A stretch of DNA of 64,000 nucleotides from Prosopocoilus inquinatus (lineage: Eukaryota; Arthropoda; Insecta; Coleoptera; Lucanidae): contig CM069876.1 in NCBI GenBank assembly GCA_036172665.1, positions 43,307,001 to 43,371,000 of the forward strand. Reading direction: 5' to 3'. The translations under genes and the position numbers were made by a program. The stretch's first letter is position 1; the number at the start of each line of letters is the position of its first letter. Of this stretch, positions 35,530-46,724 are shown piece after piece. Under the pieces are notes generated by a model that saw only the letters and a list, made by a program, of their open reading frames with translations, did not search any database and was not told the DNA's origin.

Positions 35530-35617
35530 TGGTGGAGGCGCTACCCTGTTGCTAGGGGGACCAACCCGGGTATGCCTGACAATATTTTCGTGGTTTTGTA
35601 GAATTCAATCATTCTCA
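35530..35617 (+). mobile_element. primer-binding-site-like and leader segment after the LTR-like end
   Basis: TGGTGGAGGCGCTACCC and the GGGGGACCAACCCGGGT stretch follow the LTR-like end, then run to TAGAATTCAATCATTCTCAA. A nearly identical segment of about 100 bp recurs at 36200-36305 including the final 9-10 bases of the LTR-like end. The tRNA that would pair with this motif cannot be named with confidence. Confidence 0.5.
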
Positions 35618-36199
35618 AACGTATTAATTTAATTTTGGCGTTAAAATTATTGCGAAGTTAGAAGGCCGGATCTTTCTGAAGATCTCGAAATCCAATTATT
35701 TCTCGTCGTCGTCAGTAGAGGGCGACGAGGTGCCAAATGAAAAATAGAATCCGAAATTACGAGAAAAGATGTCAGTCGCAGCTAAAAGAGGGAGCCACAG
35801 TTAAACTGCACGGTTTCCCATCATTCCCATCGCGCTGTGATTTTATATTTTTAATTTCAATGTTAAAACTGATGGGAAGTCAGTTGCAAAATATCTTCTA
35901 AAACAACCGATTTGTTGTTAAACAGCAAAACATACTTCGATGAACAAACACCTGAAAAACGATAGTCAATTTTAAAAAAGGCGGTAGGACTATGTTACTG
36001 CTTGAAAAATCGCTTTTCAAGTAACGCCCTGTACATCGAGTTTTAAATCGCATTTATTGTTGATTACACAACCTTAAGAAATTGTGTGAAACGCTTTAGG
36101 CCGCGCCTGTTTCGTCTGTTCTTATTGCGTTAATATCTTCAACGCTAAAATTAATTGAATTCGTAAAACATGAATGGTATCACACCATGTGGTGCACCT
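35618..36199. other. spacer between two leader copies, nothing recognised
   Basis: No retrotransposon coding sequence and no inverted repeats that I can see. The spacer may be non-element DNA or a diverged LTR body. Confidence 0.35.
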
Positions 36200-36305
36200 C
36201 TCACGTAACATGGTGGAGGCGCTACCCTTTTGCTAGGGGGACCAACCCGGGTAAGCCTGACAATATTTTCGTTTGGTTTTGTAGAATTCAATCATTCTCA
36301 AACGT
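36200..36305 (+). mobile_element. second copy of the leader segment
   Basis: It matches 35519-35617 at nearly every base (TCACGTAACATGGTGGAGGC, AATTCAATCATTCTCAAACG) with a few substitutions and one short insertion. The 60-codon frame 36187-36369 overlaps it and is not a gene. Confidence 0.7.
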
Positions 36306-39300
36306 AAAACGATTGAAAAAGGCGACTAATAATGATTACTTACTGAAAATAAATCTGATAAAAATTTAGCAAAATTGGGGGATTAAGAATCAAAGAACCT
36401 TTAGGAGTTGTTTGGGGCCTGGCGGTCCCTTGGAAGTCGATTTTCTGTTATTCTATTTATTTTTTTATACATTATACAGAGTCAGTGCCTCCTCTGAAAA
36501 CTCTTTTATTTTATTTTTGTCGTTATTGGCCTACTTGAATTAAGAGAAAAAATTAATATATAAATCGCTACTAATTCATTTATATATTTTAAAAAGACAA
36601 AGTTAGGTGACGAATGAAATATTCTTAACTGTTCTCGTTTAAAGCCTTCAGATAATTAAAATACCGCCAACTAGCATCCATCTTTTTTTGTGAGGGGGGA
36701 AACATGTGACGTAAACGGCGGCGCAGCGCAACCAGCGCGCAGCGAGGCTGACCTTTTCGATTTCATACCTGCATCAAAAGCTCTTGATGATACGGGTACG
36801 GATCAATTGTTTTTCGATTTAGTGTGAATTTTGCATGTGATACCCTCAGGCCGACACTGACCCTGCCACCGGCTCGAAGCACGCCCACGTTACCAGTCCT
36901 CTCTGCGACAAACCCCCCCAAAAATGTTACACTCCATGGTGTGACATCACGAAGCACGTTGCCGGGAAGAAAAAGAGATGGAAAATCTTATGCTTCCTCT
37001 TAGAAGTTCGACGTCGACAGGAGAGGCAAAGAATTATTAGGAATCGCCGCAGTGTCCAACAACGAAGGCAGTTCTCCCTCGATGTTTAGCACGAGAGCAA
37101 GCGTCGCGTCGCGTCGTGACGTCAGTACTAAGCAAGACGATAACTAATCTGTTAGCGAGAAGCTGTAATGTAAAATATACATATATGCATGTGGAAACTT
37201 CCGCGGCGCAACTTCAGAGCAGAGCGAAAGTCCGCAGATATTTCAGGGAAATTAATTTCCCCACTTTGTCAACGCGCCCTCCGCCCCGGCTCAAATGAAA
37301 TACAGGGCGAAAAAAAAAAAAAAGGAAATTAAACGGCGGCATTACACAACGGATTACGCCGGTGCACGAATTCCCCGTGATAATTGCGCCGGACGCTCGT
37401 GTTTGTGTATTTACTTTGTACGGACTCATTAAAATGTCAAAACATGTAAACGTAATGATGTCATGATGCGGAAGCCGTATTTGCAGCAGGATGACGTGCT
37501 AAATGCCCCTCGTATTATTTCGACAACTTTACAGGTGACATTTCGAACGTGACTGGATCGAACAGGGAGGAGTTTAGAAAGAAAAAAAATTCCATCATGA
37601 AAACGATACCTACACGCCAGATTTATTTAAATATTAACATTATTAATATGACGTATAATTTTTTTAGCATAAAAGCATAAAACTCTTTCAGTTGTTCGGA
37701 ACAATCGTAAAGGTTCAATTCAATAAATAAATAAATGTAACTAGCTCCTCAAGTGTTGACTAGTCAAGTGTAGATTCTTGTCACATCTTTCCCCCCTTTT
37801 TTGTCGTCACATCTTTCCCACCTTTTTTTGTTTTTCCTTTTGGTCACATCTCCCCGACGACACTTTTTGTTATACTTCTTTTCACATCTTTCCCCCTTTT
37901 TTGTTTATGCTTAACAGAAATGTATTTTTTAGTTCGCGCATTACATTTTCAAAACATATCATCCTTTTACAATGACGCATTAAAATCGATGTCCACGTCC
38001 GAAAAATACATAAAAAAAAGGAAAATCGATTCGTTCTGCAAATTCAGATGAATTTAAAAACCGTCGTCCGCCGATGATTCGATCTCCGAACCTTCTCCGC
38101 CCGCCCTTAACTTCGTCAATTACGCACGCTCCGGTCCGTTCGCGTAATGAAGTTCGGTGACACGAAGTTCGTGCGGTTCACTTCATCTGGAAGTTCTGCG
38201 GCTAAAATCTAAAAGCACTAGCGAGATAGTTACGCACTCGTTTCCGTCGCTAACGACGTTTAATAGAGACTTAACTTGGTTACGATCTGAGGTGAGTCAG
38301 GCCCGGCGTTTATGGAAGAGATTAAGTTATAAAGGGTCGGCCTACTTAGATACTAGTAGTTCACGACGACCAAGCCACCGAAATTCAAATTTGCACACAG
38401 GAACTAAGTAGGTGCAAGTAGAAGAGTTTAAGAAAATAAATAAATTGAAAGAAACATTTCGTTCGGTAAAGTTTAACTTTGCGCCGATGAACGAATGAAT
38501 TATGCACGTAAAGTGAACGCGAGTTCTTTGATGTTAGTTGTATTCTTCGCGTTGCGCACCCCCCTCCCCCCAAACCCACCCTTCAACTCGTTGCCTCGTT
38601 GGGTGTAATTGTAATTAGCTGCGCACTGAGCGTGTTTGAAATTCGAACCCTGTACTATGTAGTATTTATTTTAAATTCGCTTTTGCTAAGAGCAACTTAG
38701 ATTACTTTAATGCGAATTAGCGAGGTAGAGCTTTATTCGCTTCTACCCACAAGGGAATGAAGACAATAAAGTCTAATCTAATCGACTTGTTTACTTGAAA
38801 TGGAATAGAAATTATAAACAGCAAGCTTCCCATCCCATCAATAGTTCATCGACGAGATTTTTTGCGAGGGGGGAAAGATGTGACGCATACAAAAAGAATC
38901 CCACCGAGTCGAAATATTTCGTTTTCGCCGGAAGCTCATTAAAAATAATATCGGCAATAAAGCGTCTTAATTGCGCTAATATAAGCGATGAAGTAATAAA
39001 ACTTGAAAATAGACATTAGCCGGTCTGAGAAAATTTATAAGCCATGAAAACCACCCCAGCCGCGGCCCTTAAATTTTTTATAAATCAAACGTGTCGTTGG
39101 GATCCGAAAGGCCGCCTGGAGAGAGAAGAAACGAAAGCTTTTTAAAAGCGCGCCGGGCCTTATTAAATTTTGATCCCCCGGAAAAAAGTTGTTATTCAAA
39201 TTTCATTACGGCCCGCTAACATATCAAACATAATTTCCCGATTCCAATCTTCGCGCACCTCGTGAGAGGAGCGCCCGCAGGACGAACGCACGTACGTCCC

Positions 39301-39745
39301 TGATTGCGGGGGGCGGTGGCGTCGCGACGCCCGACCTGGGGCAGGTCGCCGACTTCGCACGGGGACTAATGCAATGCATATGTTGTTTTCCCGGATCCAT
39401 TTATGCCGGTACAGTAGGTCGTGTTGGGTTAAGTGCACAGTGGAGTCGCGACGCTCCCCCCCGAAATAAGTCCCGGGCCTAAGCAGATTTAACAACTTTA
39501 ATATTGGGTTTCCGCGTTTACTCCTTCTTCCTTCGCAAATCGGATTTGAAGATATGTAATTTTGGGGGGTGCTTCTTAGTTTTCGAATTAAGCGCAATTT
39601 TGAACACTCCTCAAAAGAAAAAAAAGGAGAGGAAGAAGTTCTAGTAGCAAAACTTAGTTTCAAGAGTTTCATAATGACACGTTAGAAAATAAAAAAAATA
39701 GATTGTTTTGGGGAAATAGAATAATTTAAAATAATAATTTACTTA
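36306..39745. other. gene-free DNA, nothing firm
   Basis: It contains a minus-strand frame ending at a donor-like CAG/GTATGA at 36769 (36769-36957, discussed as a finding), T-rich CTTTCCCCCTTTTTTG-like words repeated irregularly around 37785-37905, and the longest open frame in the window (39196-39672 minus, 158 codons). The latter has no domain I recognise and lies in a GC-rich patch. Nothing here is called a gene. Confidence 0.4.
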
Positions 39746-39831
39746 AAAATTATGATGTATAATCACATTCCGCTTACGCAACCCCAAAGACAGCAAAGAC
39801 TTCGCACAGATTAAGAAATGAGGTCGGAGTC
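39746..39831 (-). repeat. dispersed repeat, inverted relative to 62310-62402
   Basis: CATTCCGCTTACGCAACCCC..AGCAAAGACTTCGCACAGAT is the diverged reverse complement of CGTGCGAAGTCTTTGCTGAC..CGTAAGCGGAATG at 62336 onward, over about 85-90 bp. The class is unknown. Confidence 0.75.
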
Positions 39832-40739
39832 ACATCTTCCATCGAACGATGGACGTCGCCATCCTCGAACTGCAAAATCTACGCCATCGTCACGAACCTC
39901 GCCTCAATGGAAGAAATTTAAGGCATCTCTGCAACCCCCAGTAGCCGCCTACAACGGATCCACGACGTAAAGCACCTAAAGTCTACTAAGGATCCGCAAC
40001 GATGCCGAGTTGGAACCCCAAAACACTTCCCCCCGCTTATTTTATTTCATTTTTTGAAATGTTAGTAAAATTTTTGAAAAATAAAATTTGTTAAGTGAAG
40101 TGCACATGCCCCACAAACGCAAACACCAATCGTTGAAGCTTCTGTTTGTTACGTTACAAATCCTGAAAGGAAAAGAGTAACGAAATTTTCCTTTTAAGAT
40201 TGTAAGAGAAGATTGAAATTCCATTTGAATCGTGAAGGGGCGAGAAAGAAAGAAAACGGGAATTTTCAATTGCAGAAGGATCATGGTAGGATGGTGGGAG
40301 GAACAAGATTTGTGTGAATGAAGACCTCAAAGGATTCGTAAGCGAACAAGAGCAAGGGCAAAAGTTGACGACCAAAAAACAATGTGAAGAAGATAAAACC
40401 GAAGAGGACGGGAAGATAGTTAACAATCCACAAAGCAGGAAGAAGAAGAAGAAGAAGAAGAAGAAGACAGAAATCGGATTTGTGTGATTTAAAACGCTCA
40501 TCAACAAATAAGATCAGGAACAAAAATTTGAAGACAAATATGAAGGAATCGAGAAGAAATGTGAAAAGTGAAAGGTCCGTAACGTCTGGGTTTTCATTAA
40601 GAAGAAGTCTGAAAGGATTCATACTGGAACGCTGATTTGGGCAAGCCTTTTAGAGCACTCAAGGAACTAATTAATGAAATAAGTTGCTTGTAGCCATTCA
40701 TTTGCACGGCTCGCTTGGTCCTTGAAGCTTCCTTTTGGC
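39832..40739. other. gene-free DNA with an AAG microsatellite
   Basis: An (AAG)9 run lies at 40440-40467. Long minus-strand frames at 40154-40507 and 40281-40622 owe their length to this purine-rich tract (poly-Leu, poly-Phe translations) and are not genes. Confidence 0.55.
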
Positions 40740-41110
40740 TTCCGCTTTCTTCGAATCTCTTCATTGGCCTCCATTTACTTTGGTTTTCTTCATTGTGACC
40801 TCCATTTACTTTGGTTTTCTTCTTCGTTGGGGCCCCCATTTCCTTTGGATCTCTTCACTGTGCCTTTTTTCATCCCGCATTAATCGAGAGAAGATAATCC
40901 AATACGATCAAAAACTCCATTTCCTTGATAGGAGAAGGTCTTCGTAAAGTTAATTGGATTTGGACATTTCCTTTGGCTCTCTTCCATTTCCTTCAGATTT
41001 CTTCACTGCGCATTTTTCCATCTCGCATTAACTGAGAGAATCCAGTATGATTAAAAAAAAATCTCTTTCCTTGATAGGAGAAGGTCTCCATAAAATTGAT
41101 TGGACTTGGA
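40740..41110. repeat. diverged short tandem repeats and a 146-bp duplication
   Basis: CCATTTACTTTGG or CCATTTCCTTTGG recurs at 40771, 40802 and 40836 (31- and 34-bp steps) between TTCTTCATTG-like words. A longer pair of related segments then follows: CTTGATAGGAGAAGGTC(T) at 40924 and 41070, each preceded by CCGCATTAA or CTCGCATTAA and followed by TTGATTGGA-like sequence. Confidence 0.7.
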
Positions 41111-41469
41111 CGATAATGAGCAGGACGAAAGGTTGTCTGGTAAGCAAATGGTACAACAAACAAACAAACGAAGAGAAGAAGTTTTGCAAGGAAAAGGGAG
41201 TGGCCACGTCAAGGAAAGTCCACCCAACGGAATCAAAACAACAATGACCTAATTCCCGTACATATTTCTGATGATGGCCCGTACGAATGACACAAAACAA
41301 AAGAATTGGCCGTAGCACTTGCTGCAAAAACAAGAAGAATTCCAAACAGACCAAGAATTGAGAGTACAGATTCAAGAGAGTTATAAATTACAAACATTTA
41401 GCTCAGGTTAGGCATTTATAAGTCAAAGTGGCAAGAACGAAATTAATCCCAAAAAAACGACGCTCATCG

Positions 41470-42050
41470 TGCTGGGAAAAAAAGGCCAAACGCACAAAAT
41501 CTTCTGGGGATGAAGAGCTTTGGCCTTTGGGATGGGTTGGCACCTCTTCTCTCTCTCCCTCTAGGGTATAAAGATTAATGATGGTTTGTTTTGCTTTGCA
41601 TCAGGACAGTCATAACAAATCATAAGTGGGAAAACGAAAGTAGTCCATAAAGAACGAAGCCCGTCTGGTTGGGAAAGAAAACCAAACACATGACCTCTTC
41701 TGGGGATGAAGGCCTGCCTTTGGATTGAATCAGAACCCCTTCTCTCTCTTCTGGGGGATGAAGATCTGCCTTTGTAGTGGTTAATGATGATTTTTCTTGC
41801 TTTACCTTAGGATAGTCATACAAGCCATAAGAAGAAAAGAGCAATCTTGCTGGAAAATAAAACTAAAAGAAGCGCCACTTCTGGGGATGAAGATCTTTGG
41901 CTTTTGGGATTGGTTGGGGCCTCTCCTTTCTCTTTTGGAGATGAAGATCTGCTTTTGGGTTCGTTTGGGATCTCTTCTCTCTCTTCTGAGGAAGAAGAAC
42001 TGCCTTTAGGTTGGTTAATTACGGTGGTTTTTGCTTGGTTCGGGCCCAAC
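41470..42050. repeat. diverged tandem repeat, three units of about 182-195 bp
   Basis: CTTCTGGGGATGAAG(A/G) occurs at about 41501, 41696 and 41878. Each is followed by CCTTTGG or TTTTGGG words, a TCTCTCTTCT stretch and a GTTAATGATG-like end. The first two units also share AGTCATA(A)CAA. Short frames (41620-42053, both strands) are by-products. Confidence 0.65.
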
Positions 42051-44220
42051 TAACCCAAAATATTCATGACCAATGGAAAGCAAAAATGCAGACAGAAAAA
42101 GTTAAGTTGAAAGACACCTTGAACTGACACTGACAGAAATGACGAAACAAAGGATGAGAAATTCCGGCAAAATGAGAGCAATTACGCACGGAAAGGACGA
42201 TTTAAGCTATCGGTAATTCATAGTATTTTCTGGAATGACATTTGTCAAGTCACGTTCAACCATTAATCAAATTTTTAATCGACCATAAGTTTGGTTTTAG
42301 ATTCTGACGAGATATTCGAGAATATCTTGCGGAGCTACGTTATCTTCGTATTTAATTTTTACGTCGGCGTCGTTTCGGCCTTTTCACTTTCACTCTCAAT
42401 AAAATGCAGAAGTGCGTCCAAAATAAAAATAAACAAACTATAAACTACCACTCCTCGTTTATCAATTGCCAAAATTGGAATCACCGGACTAATAGAATTC
42501 TCCCTGCAGACCCGTTCGCCAGATGCAAATGACTTACGCAAAATGAACCTTCGTTAAAGTGTAAAATTTCTTTTATCATCAATCATCGGGTACCTTATTT
42601 AGCAAGCGGCCTGCAACGGCTAAAGGTAACAGTTTTCGTCTGTTAGACACTCGTTGAGCCCTCCTGGGAATTTTTGGGAGAAGAGTATGATTACTCCGCA
42701 GATTCCGCAGATACTTTAAAAAAATCTTAACTGCTTGGGAAATTCTTTGATGCATCATCAAAGAGAGGGCTTTGTATTTATTTATTCTAATGGATAAAAA
42801 AGTGTTGCGCCGCTCCTCCTGGCATATAACTTATTGGTTACTGTTTATGTCATCACACTGTCGCAGGCGTTAGTCTGCTGGATTCATTGATTCGCAGTCA
42901 TTTCCGTTCAGTGACTCAAGACTGATTGTTGTTTGTGTGTAATGTATTTTTCCTACCGGAAGTCATAATCGGAAGCTTCATTACAGCCTAATCGAAATTA
43001 CGTCACGAGAAATTAAAAATATATTCTGTTTTACCCAAGAAATTTTATTTTATTTTTGTTGTTATTCAATCAATCCCTTACTTCTGAGGATATAGCACGG
43101 AATGATTCTCCGTTTTTGAGGCGAATTTTCTGAGTTAATTAGCGAATTGAACGGCGTTCCGTGGACGGCATCTGCGTGCTTCGCCAGAGGAATTCACTGC
43201 CGAATATTAGAGAAAGACGGTGACTTCAGAACTCCATAACAAGAGAGCGTACGTACATCACAGACCATCGACAATTACTAGTAGTATAGTTACCGGAATC
43301 CTGGGACAAAAAATTGGATAAATTTGAATAAATAAAATTTGGAAAGAAGTGAAAACGAATCAGCAGGAAAAAGAAATAAGAGCAGTTATTATCTCCGACG
43401 AAGATTACATGATAGTGTGCGGTGATCGTAACGCACAATTAGTCGGTCAAGTGATCGAACTATCGTGGACAATTCGTGGTGACAACGGTTTTTTTGCTCT
43501 TCGAAACAATTTTAATTATTTAACCTAAGATGCCTGGTGTTGTCTGATGTATTTGAAAATACATGACAAACAATTATTTCTGTAGTAGAATATGTAAAAA
43601 TGTACATTTTGCTTTTTCTTTAAAGAAATAAATAAGTAAACAATTTATTTACAGCGAAAAATTTTATCATTTTCTCTCCTGACCTGTCGTAAGTTAAAAT
43701 TACAACGTCGTTCAGTCATTGCTCGAACAAGAGAGAATTTTGCTGACATTGCTTCTGAAATACCACACTTACGAATCTTAATTACATGCAGTATTTCTTA
43801 TACAAAAAAAAAACGAACATATTATTATTACAAAATTGCAAGCGAACCGAGTTTTACTTTTTTCTTTCGAAATTTAAAGATTTGTAATTTAGTTTATAAG
43901 TTATTGATATTTACGTATTATTTAGTTGCACAACGTTTTGCAGTTTCATAAAAATACATAAATGACAATTACAAAGAGTACACGCAATTAATTTTCATAA
44001 GTTGTTTGATGGAAAAACAACATCCTTAAAAATATTTTCTTGTAATATTTACAGAATGAAACGTAAAAGATTTCATAAAAAATTTAAGCAAGCTTGCGCT
44101 TTGACAAACACATACAACACACTACAAGTGGATTCGATAAAAGAAGCCTTGGACTAATTTTGCTGAATCTGCACATTTGTTAAAGTTCACTGACTCGTTG
44201 TACGAACACGCTTGATAAAA
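42051..44220. other. gene-free DNA, nothing recognised
   Basis: AT-rich sequence with frames at 42359-42541, 42579-42761 and 43226-43438 that show no domain. From 43560 onward it is strongly AT-rich. It lies immediately 3' of the minus-strand transposase-like relic. Confidence 0.4.
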
Positions 44221-44580
44221 TTACAATCCTTCTTCAAGAACTAAACGGGGGTTAGATTTATTTTTTTCCTCAACAACCTCTTCTGGTATTATGACGTCAT
44301 TGCCAACATTCTTCAGAGCTGCAAGAACTGAAGATTTTTCTGCAACGGCCTCTTCGGCTTAAAAACTAAAGGGGTAACTTCTTCACCCCTTAAACCACTC
44401 CCCTAACTTAGGGGATGACCTTCAACGATAGTCATTTCGGATGGACACATGCCATCCGCAATTTTTCTCAAGGTCAAACTGTCCCAGGATCCCGCTAGCT
44501 ATACTACTATTACTGATGTCTTAAAAGACAGGCGAATCTGTAGGGTATGCATGAGTTCATTACATGCTGATAATAAGTTG
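44221..44580 (-). pseudogene. decayed coding sequence, possibly a pogo/Tigger/jerky-type transposase C-terminus
   Basis: On the minus strand a frame ending FKTSVIVV meets an in-frame TAG (44501-44499) and continues as LAGSWDSLTLRKIADGMCPS and on to a second stop near 44403. After a shift of frame, a coding-like stretch follows (EEAVAEKSSVLAALKNVGND then IIPEEVVEEKN, ending LVLEEGL) with its stop at 44223-44221. The FKxxVxxxLAxSWDSLxxxTL pattern resembles the region near the C-terminus of pogo/Tigger/jerky transposases, where a conserved AWDS(V/I)...TL...W motif occurs. The second tryptophan is missing. Two stops and at least one frameshift indicate a relic. Family assignment is tentative; a lost host gene is the alternative. 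Confidence 0.4.
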
Positions 44581-45696
44581 TATCTCCTCATTTCCGGGGT
44601 GAATCCGAAAGCGCAAGAAAATGTAAACGTTGAGGAAAACCCATTTTGCAAATAACCAAGATAATTTTTCGAAGGCTCCGGAACTATTGCCATACATTAT
44701 CCCCCATTTTTGCTTTCGCACTTTTGGGCGGCGAAATAACTTGATGAATTTCTTAAACCAGATATTCTCGTTCTGTCACTTTAAAAATGCAAAATCCGAA
44801 ATCTATGATCCCCGACCAGGCGGTGAATTATTAACCAGGGAAATAGACGGTTTAGATGAACTCCTCCCCCTCCCTCGCATTCGCCAGATGTATGACATTT
44901 GAAACGGGGTTGCGCGTATGAAATAATAAAACGACAATTTGCCAAATCCCTCTCTATCCAGAGGTGGCGCTCATGCACGCGAAGCTAAATCCTGCAAATT
45001 ATATCCGCGCGTGCGTCACCTTAGAAATAAACTGCCCCGATTTGCAACAGTGTTTTTCGCATGAATACTGCAATTAATGCATTTTACGAGCCGACTCCGT
45101 CGGAATTTAATCCTTTACGATCGGATAAAAATTTCATTCGTGAATGTTGCACAGCAGGATCGTAAAATTTTTCCACGGGAATCCCCCCCGATTACAACAG
45201 TTTCTCCTCTTTCCTTTTTTTTTCATCATTATGGATTTGCACTTACTTGCAACCATCCGTCCTGTTTCGAAGGTTGTAATAAAATTTTAAACACCTTTTC
45301 GCTTCCGCTGTATATTATCATAACTATAAAAAAAAAAAAAAAAACAGGTGATTTATTATCGGAAACTTTTACCAGGGCATCGTAAGCTGGGTAACTATAA
45401 AATGCGAAATGGACGCGCGCGCATAATAAATTTTCATCTGTTTTTTTTTATTATTATTTCATAACCGTAAATCTGAATTTATTTCCATTCAATATATTTC
45501 GGAACAAAAGCAGATTTTTTATAACCAAAATAGTTTGGTTACTACATTGAGTGTGTACGTTGTAACGACCGCGGTTTATTTATTTAGCACATTTTTGGCG
45601 AGGTCAGCCTACCCTAAAACTCTCTTCTTCTCTAAATAACAGCGAACCCCCTCCTTCACCCCTCCCACTCCGTTACTTATTTATACTCTTATTAAC
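44581..45696. other. gene-free DNA, nothing recognised
   Basis: Overlapping short frames on both strands (44630-44902, 44781-44978, 45077-45385) lack domains. A poly-A run lies at about 45329-45344. Confidence 0.4.
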
Positions 45697-46017
45697 CAAC
45701 CAGCCACCCCAGCAGGACAATTTTTTTGTTTGGTGCCTGGCTTAACATTAGAGCCAAAAATTCGTTCCCAAAAGTTTTTGCACGAAAGTCAGAATAGTCC
45801 TAAAGGCTGCCAAGTTATTTTCCTCCGCTCTTTCTTTCCCTCTGTCTCTCTGTTGGAAAATGGAATGGAAATATCCTTACCTTAAATTTTTGAGAGGTTG
45901 TAACTCGTCATTTACTTATATTAATTAAAAACAAAAATGAAGTGGAAACTTTAAAAATATTTTGATACAAAATAAAATAATAAAATAATAATTTACTGTG
46001 CTTCTACTCTTTTTAAT
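45697..46017 (+). mobile_element. three-copy element cluster, copy 1 (partial)
   Basis: It begins AACCAGCCACCCC with CAAAAGTTTTTGCACGAAAG near 45770, then GGAAAATGGAATGGAAATATCC and AATATTTTGATACAAAATAA. It breaks off where the next copy starts (CAACCAGCCACCTATG at 46018). The order of motifs matches copies 2 and 3. Confidence 0.75.
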
Positions 46018-46715
46018 CAACCAGCCACCTATGCAAGACATTTTTTTTTGGTGCTTGGTTTAAGATCAGAGCCAAAAATGCGTTCCCAGAAGTTTTTGCA
46101 CGAAAGTCAGGAAAATGGAATGGAAATATCCTGACTTTACCTTCTTGAAGCGATTAATAATAGATACTTATAAATATTAATAAAATAAAAGCAAGTGGAA
46201 ACGTTAAAAATATTTTGATACAAAATAAAATAATAAAAATTTCAACGATGATTTTAACGGTGAATACAAGGAAAAAAAAACAAATTGATTAAATAAGTGA
46301 CTCTAAATGATATTTTTGCACAATTTGACTCTACCGTTATAAAACCTTTAACTCAAGAAAAAAAAATAGCGTCTACAAATTACAATTGGAGAGACAGGGA
46401 CGGCTTTTCTTTCTGTACAAATGACGTCATCTGCTGATGATAAAATTTTTCAAGCGTTACAGACACGCTTACCGACAGCAGTTTTTCTAAATTCTTCTCG
46501 TATCCTATTTTATTTATTTATTTTTTTGGAACACAAGATTTTTTAAATGCAATGAAAAACAAAAATATGAAATATTTTCGGCTCGATTTAAACGAAAACA
46601 CAGCACACTGAGAAAAGCATTTGACTTTTCTTCACGAGTATCAAACAGAGGGAAATTTACTAATTTAAATTAAACATTAAACGGAAATCAAAACTAGAAT
46701 AGAATCGTTGTAGCC
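46018..46715 (+). mobile_element. three-copy element cluster, copy 2
   Basis: It contains the motifs of copy 1 followed by AATTTCAACGATG, GGTGAATACAAGG, AATTACAATTGGAGAGAC, AAATGACGTCATCTGCTGAT and, at its right end, ACACAGCACACTGAGAAAAG with TTGACTTTTCTTCACGAG. It is about 0.7 kb, non-coding and AT-rich. Confidence 0.75.
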
Positions 46716-46724
46716 TAAAGATTG

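Noticed and set aside
39196..39672. Longest open frame in the window (158 codons, minus strand)
   Set aside because: No recognisable domain, biased basic composition, sits in a GC-rich patch where stops are rarer, and no splice or start context.
40154..40622. 117- and 113-codon minus-strand frames rich in Leu and Phe, apparently membrane-like
   Set aside because: They translate an (AAG)n microsatellite and purine-rich flanks; the hydrophobicity is a composition effect.
40740..42050. Possible regularly spaced repeats like a CRISPR array
   Set aside because: Repeats are diverged, unevenly spaced and in an evident eukaryotic context with no cas genes; ordinary decayed tandem repeats.
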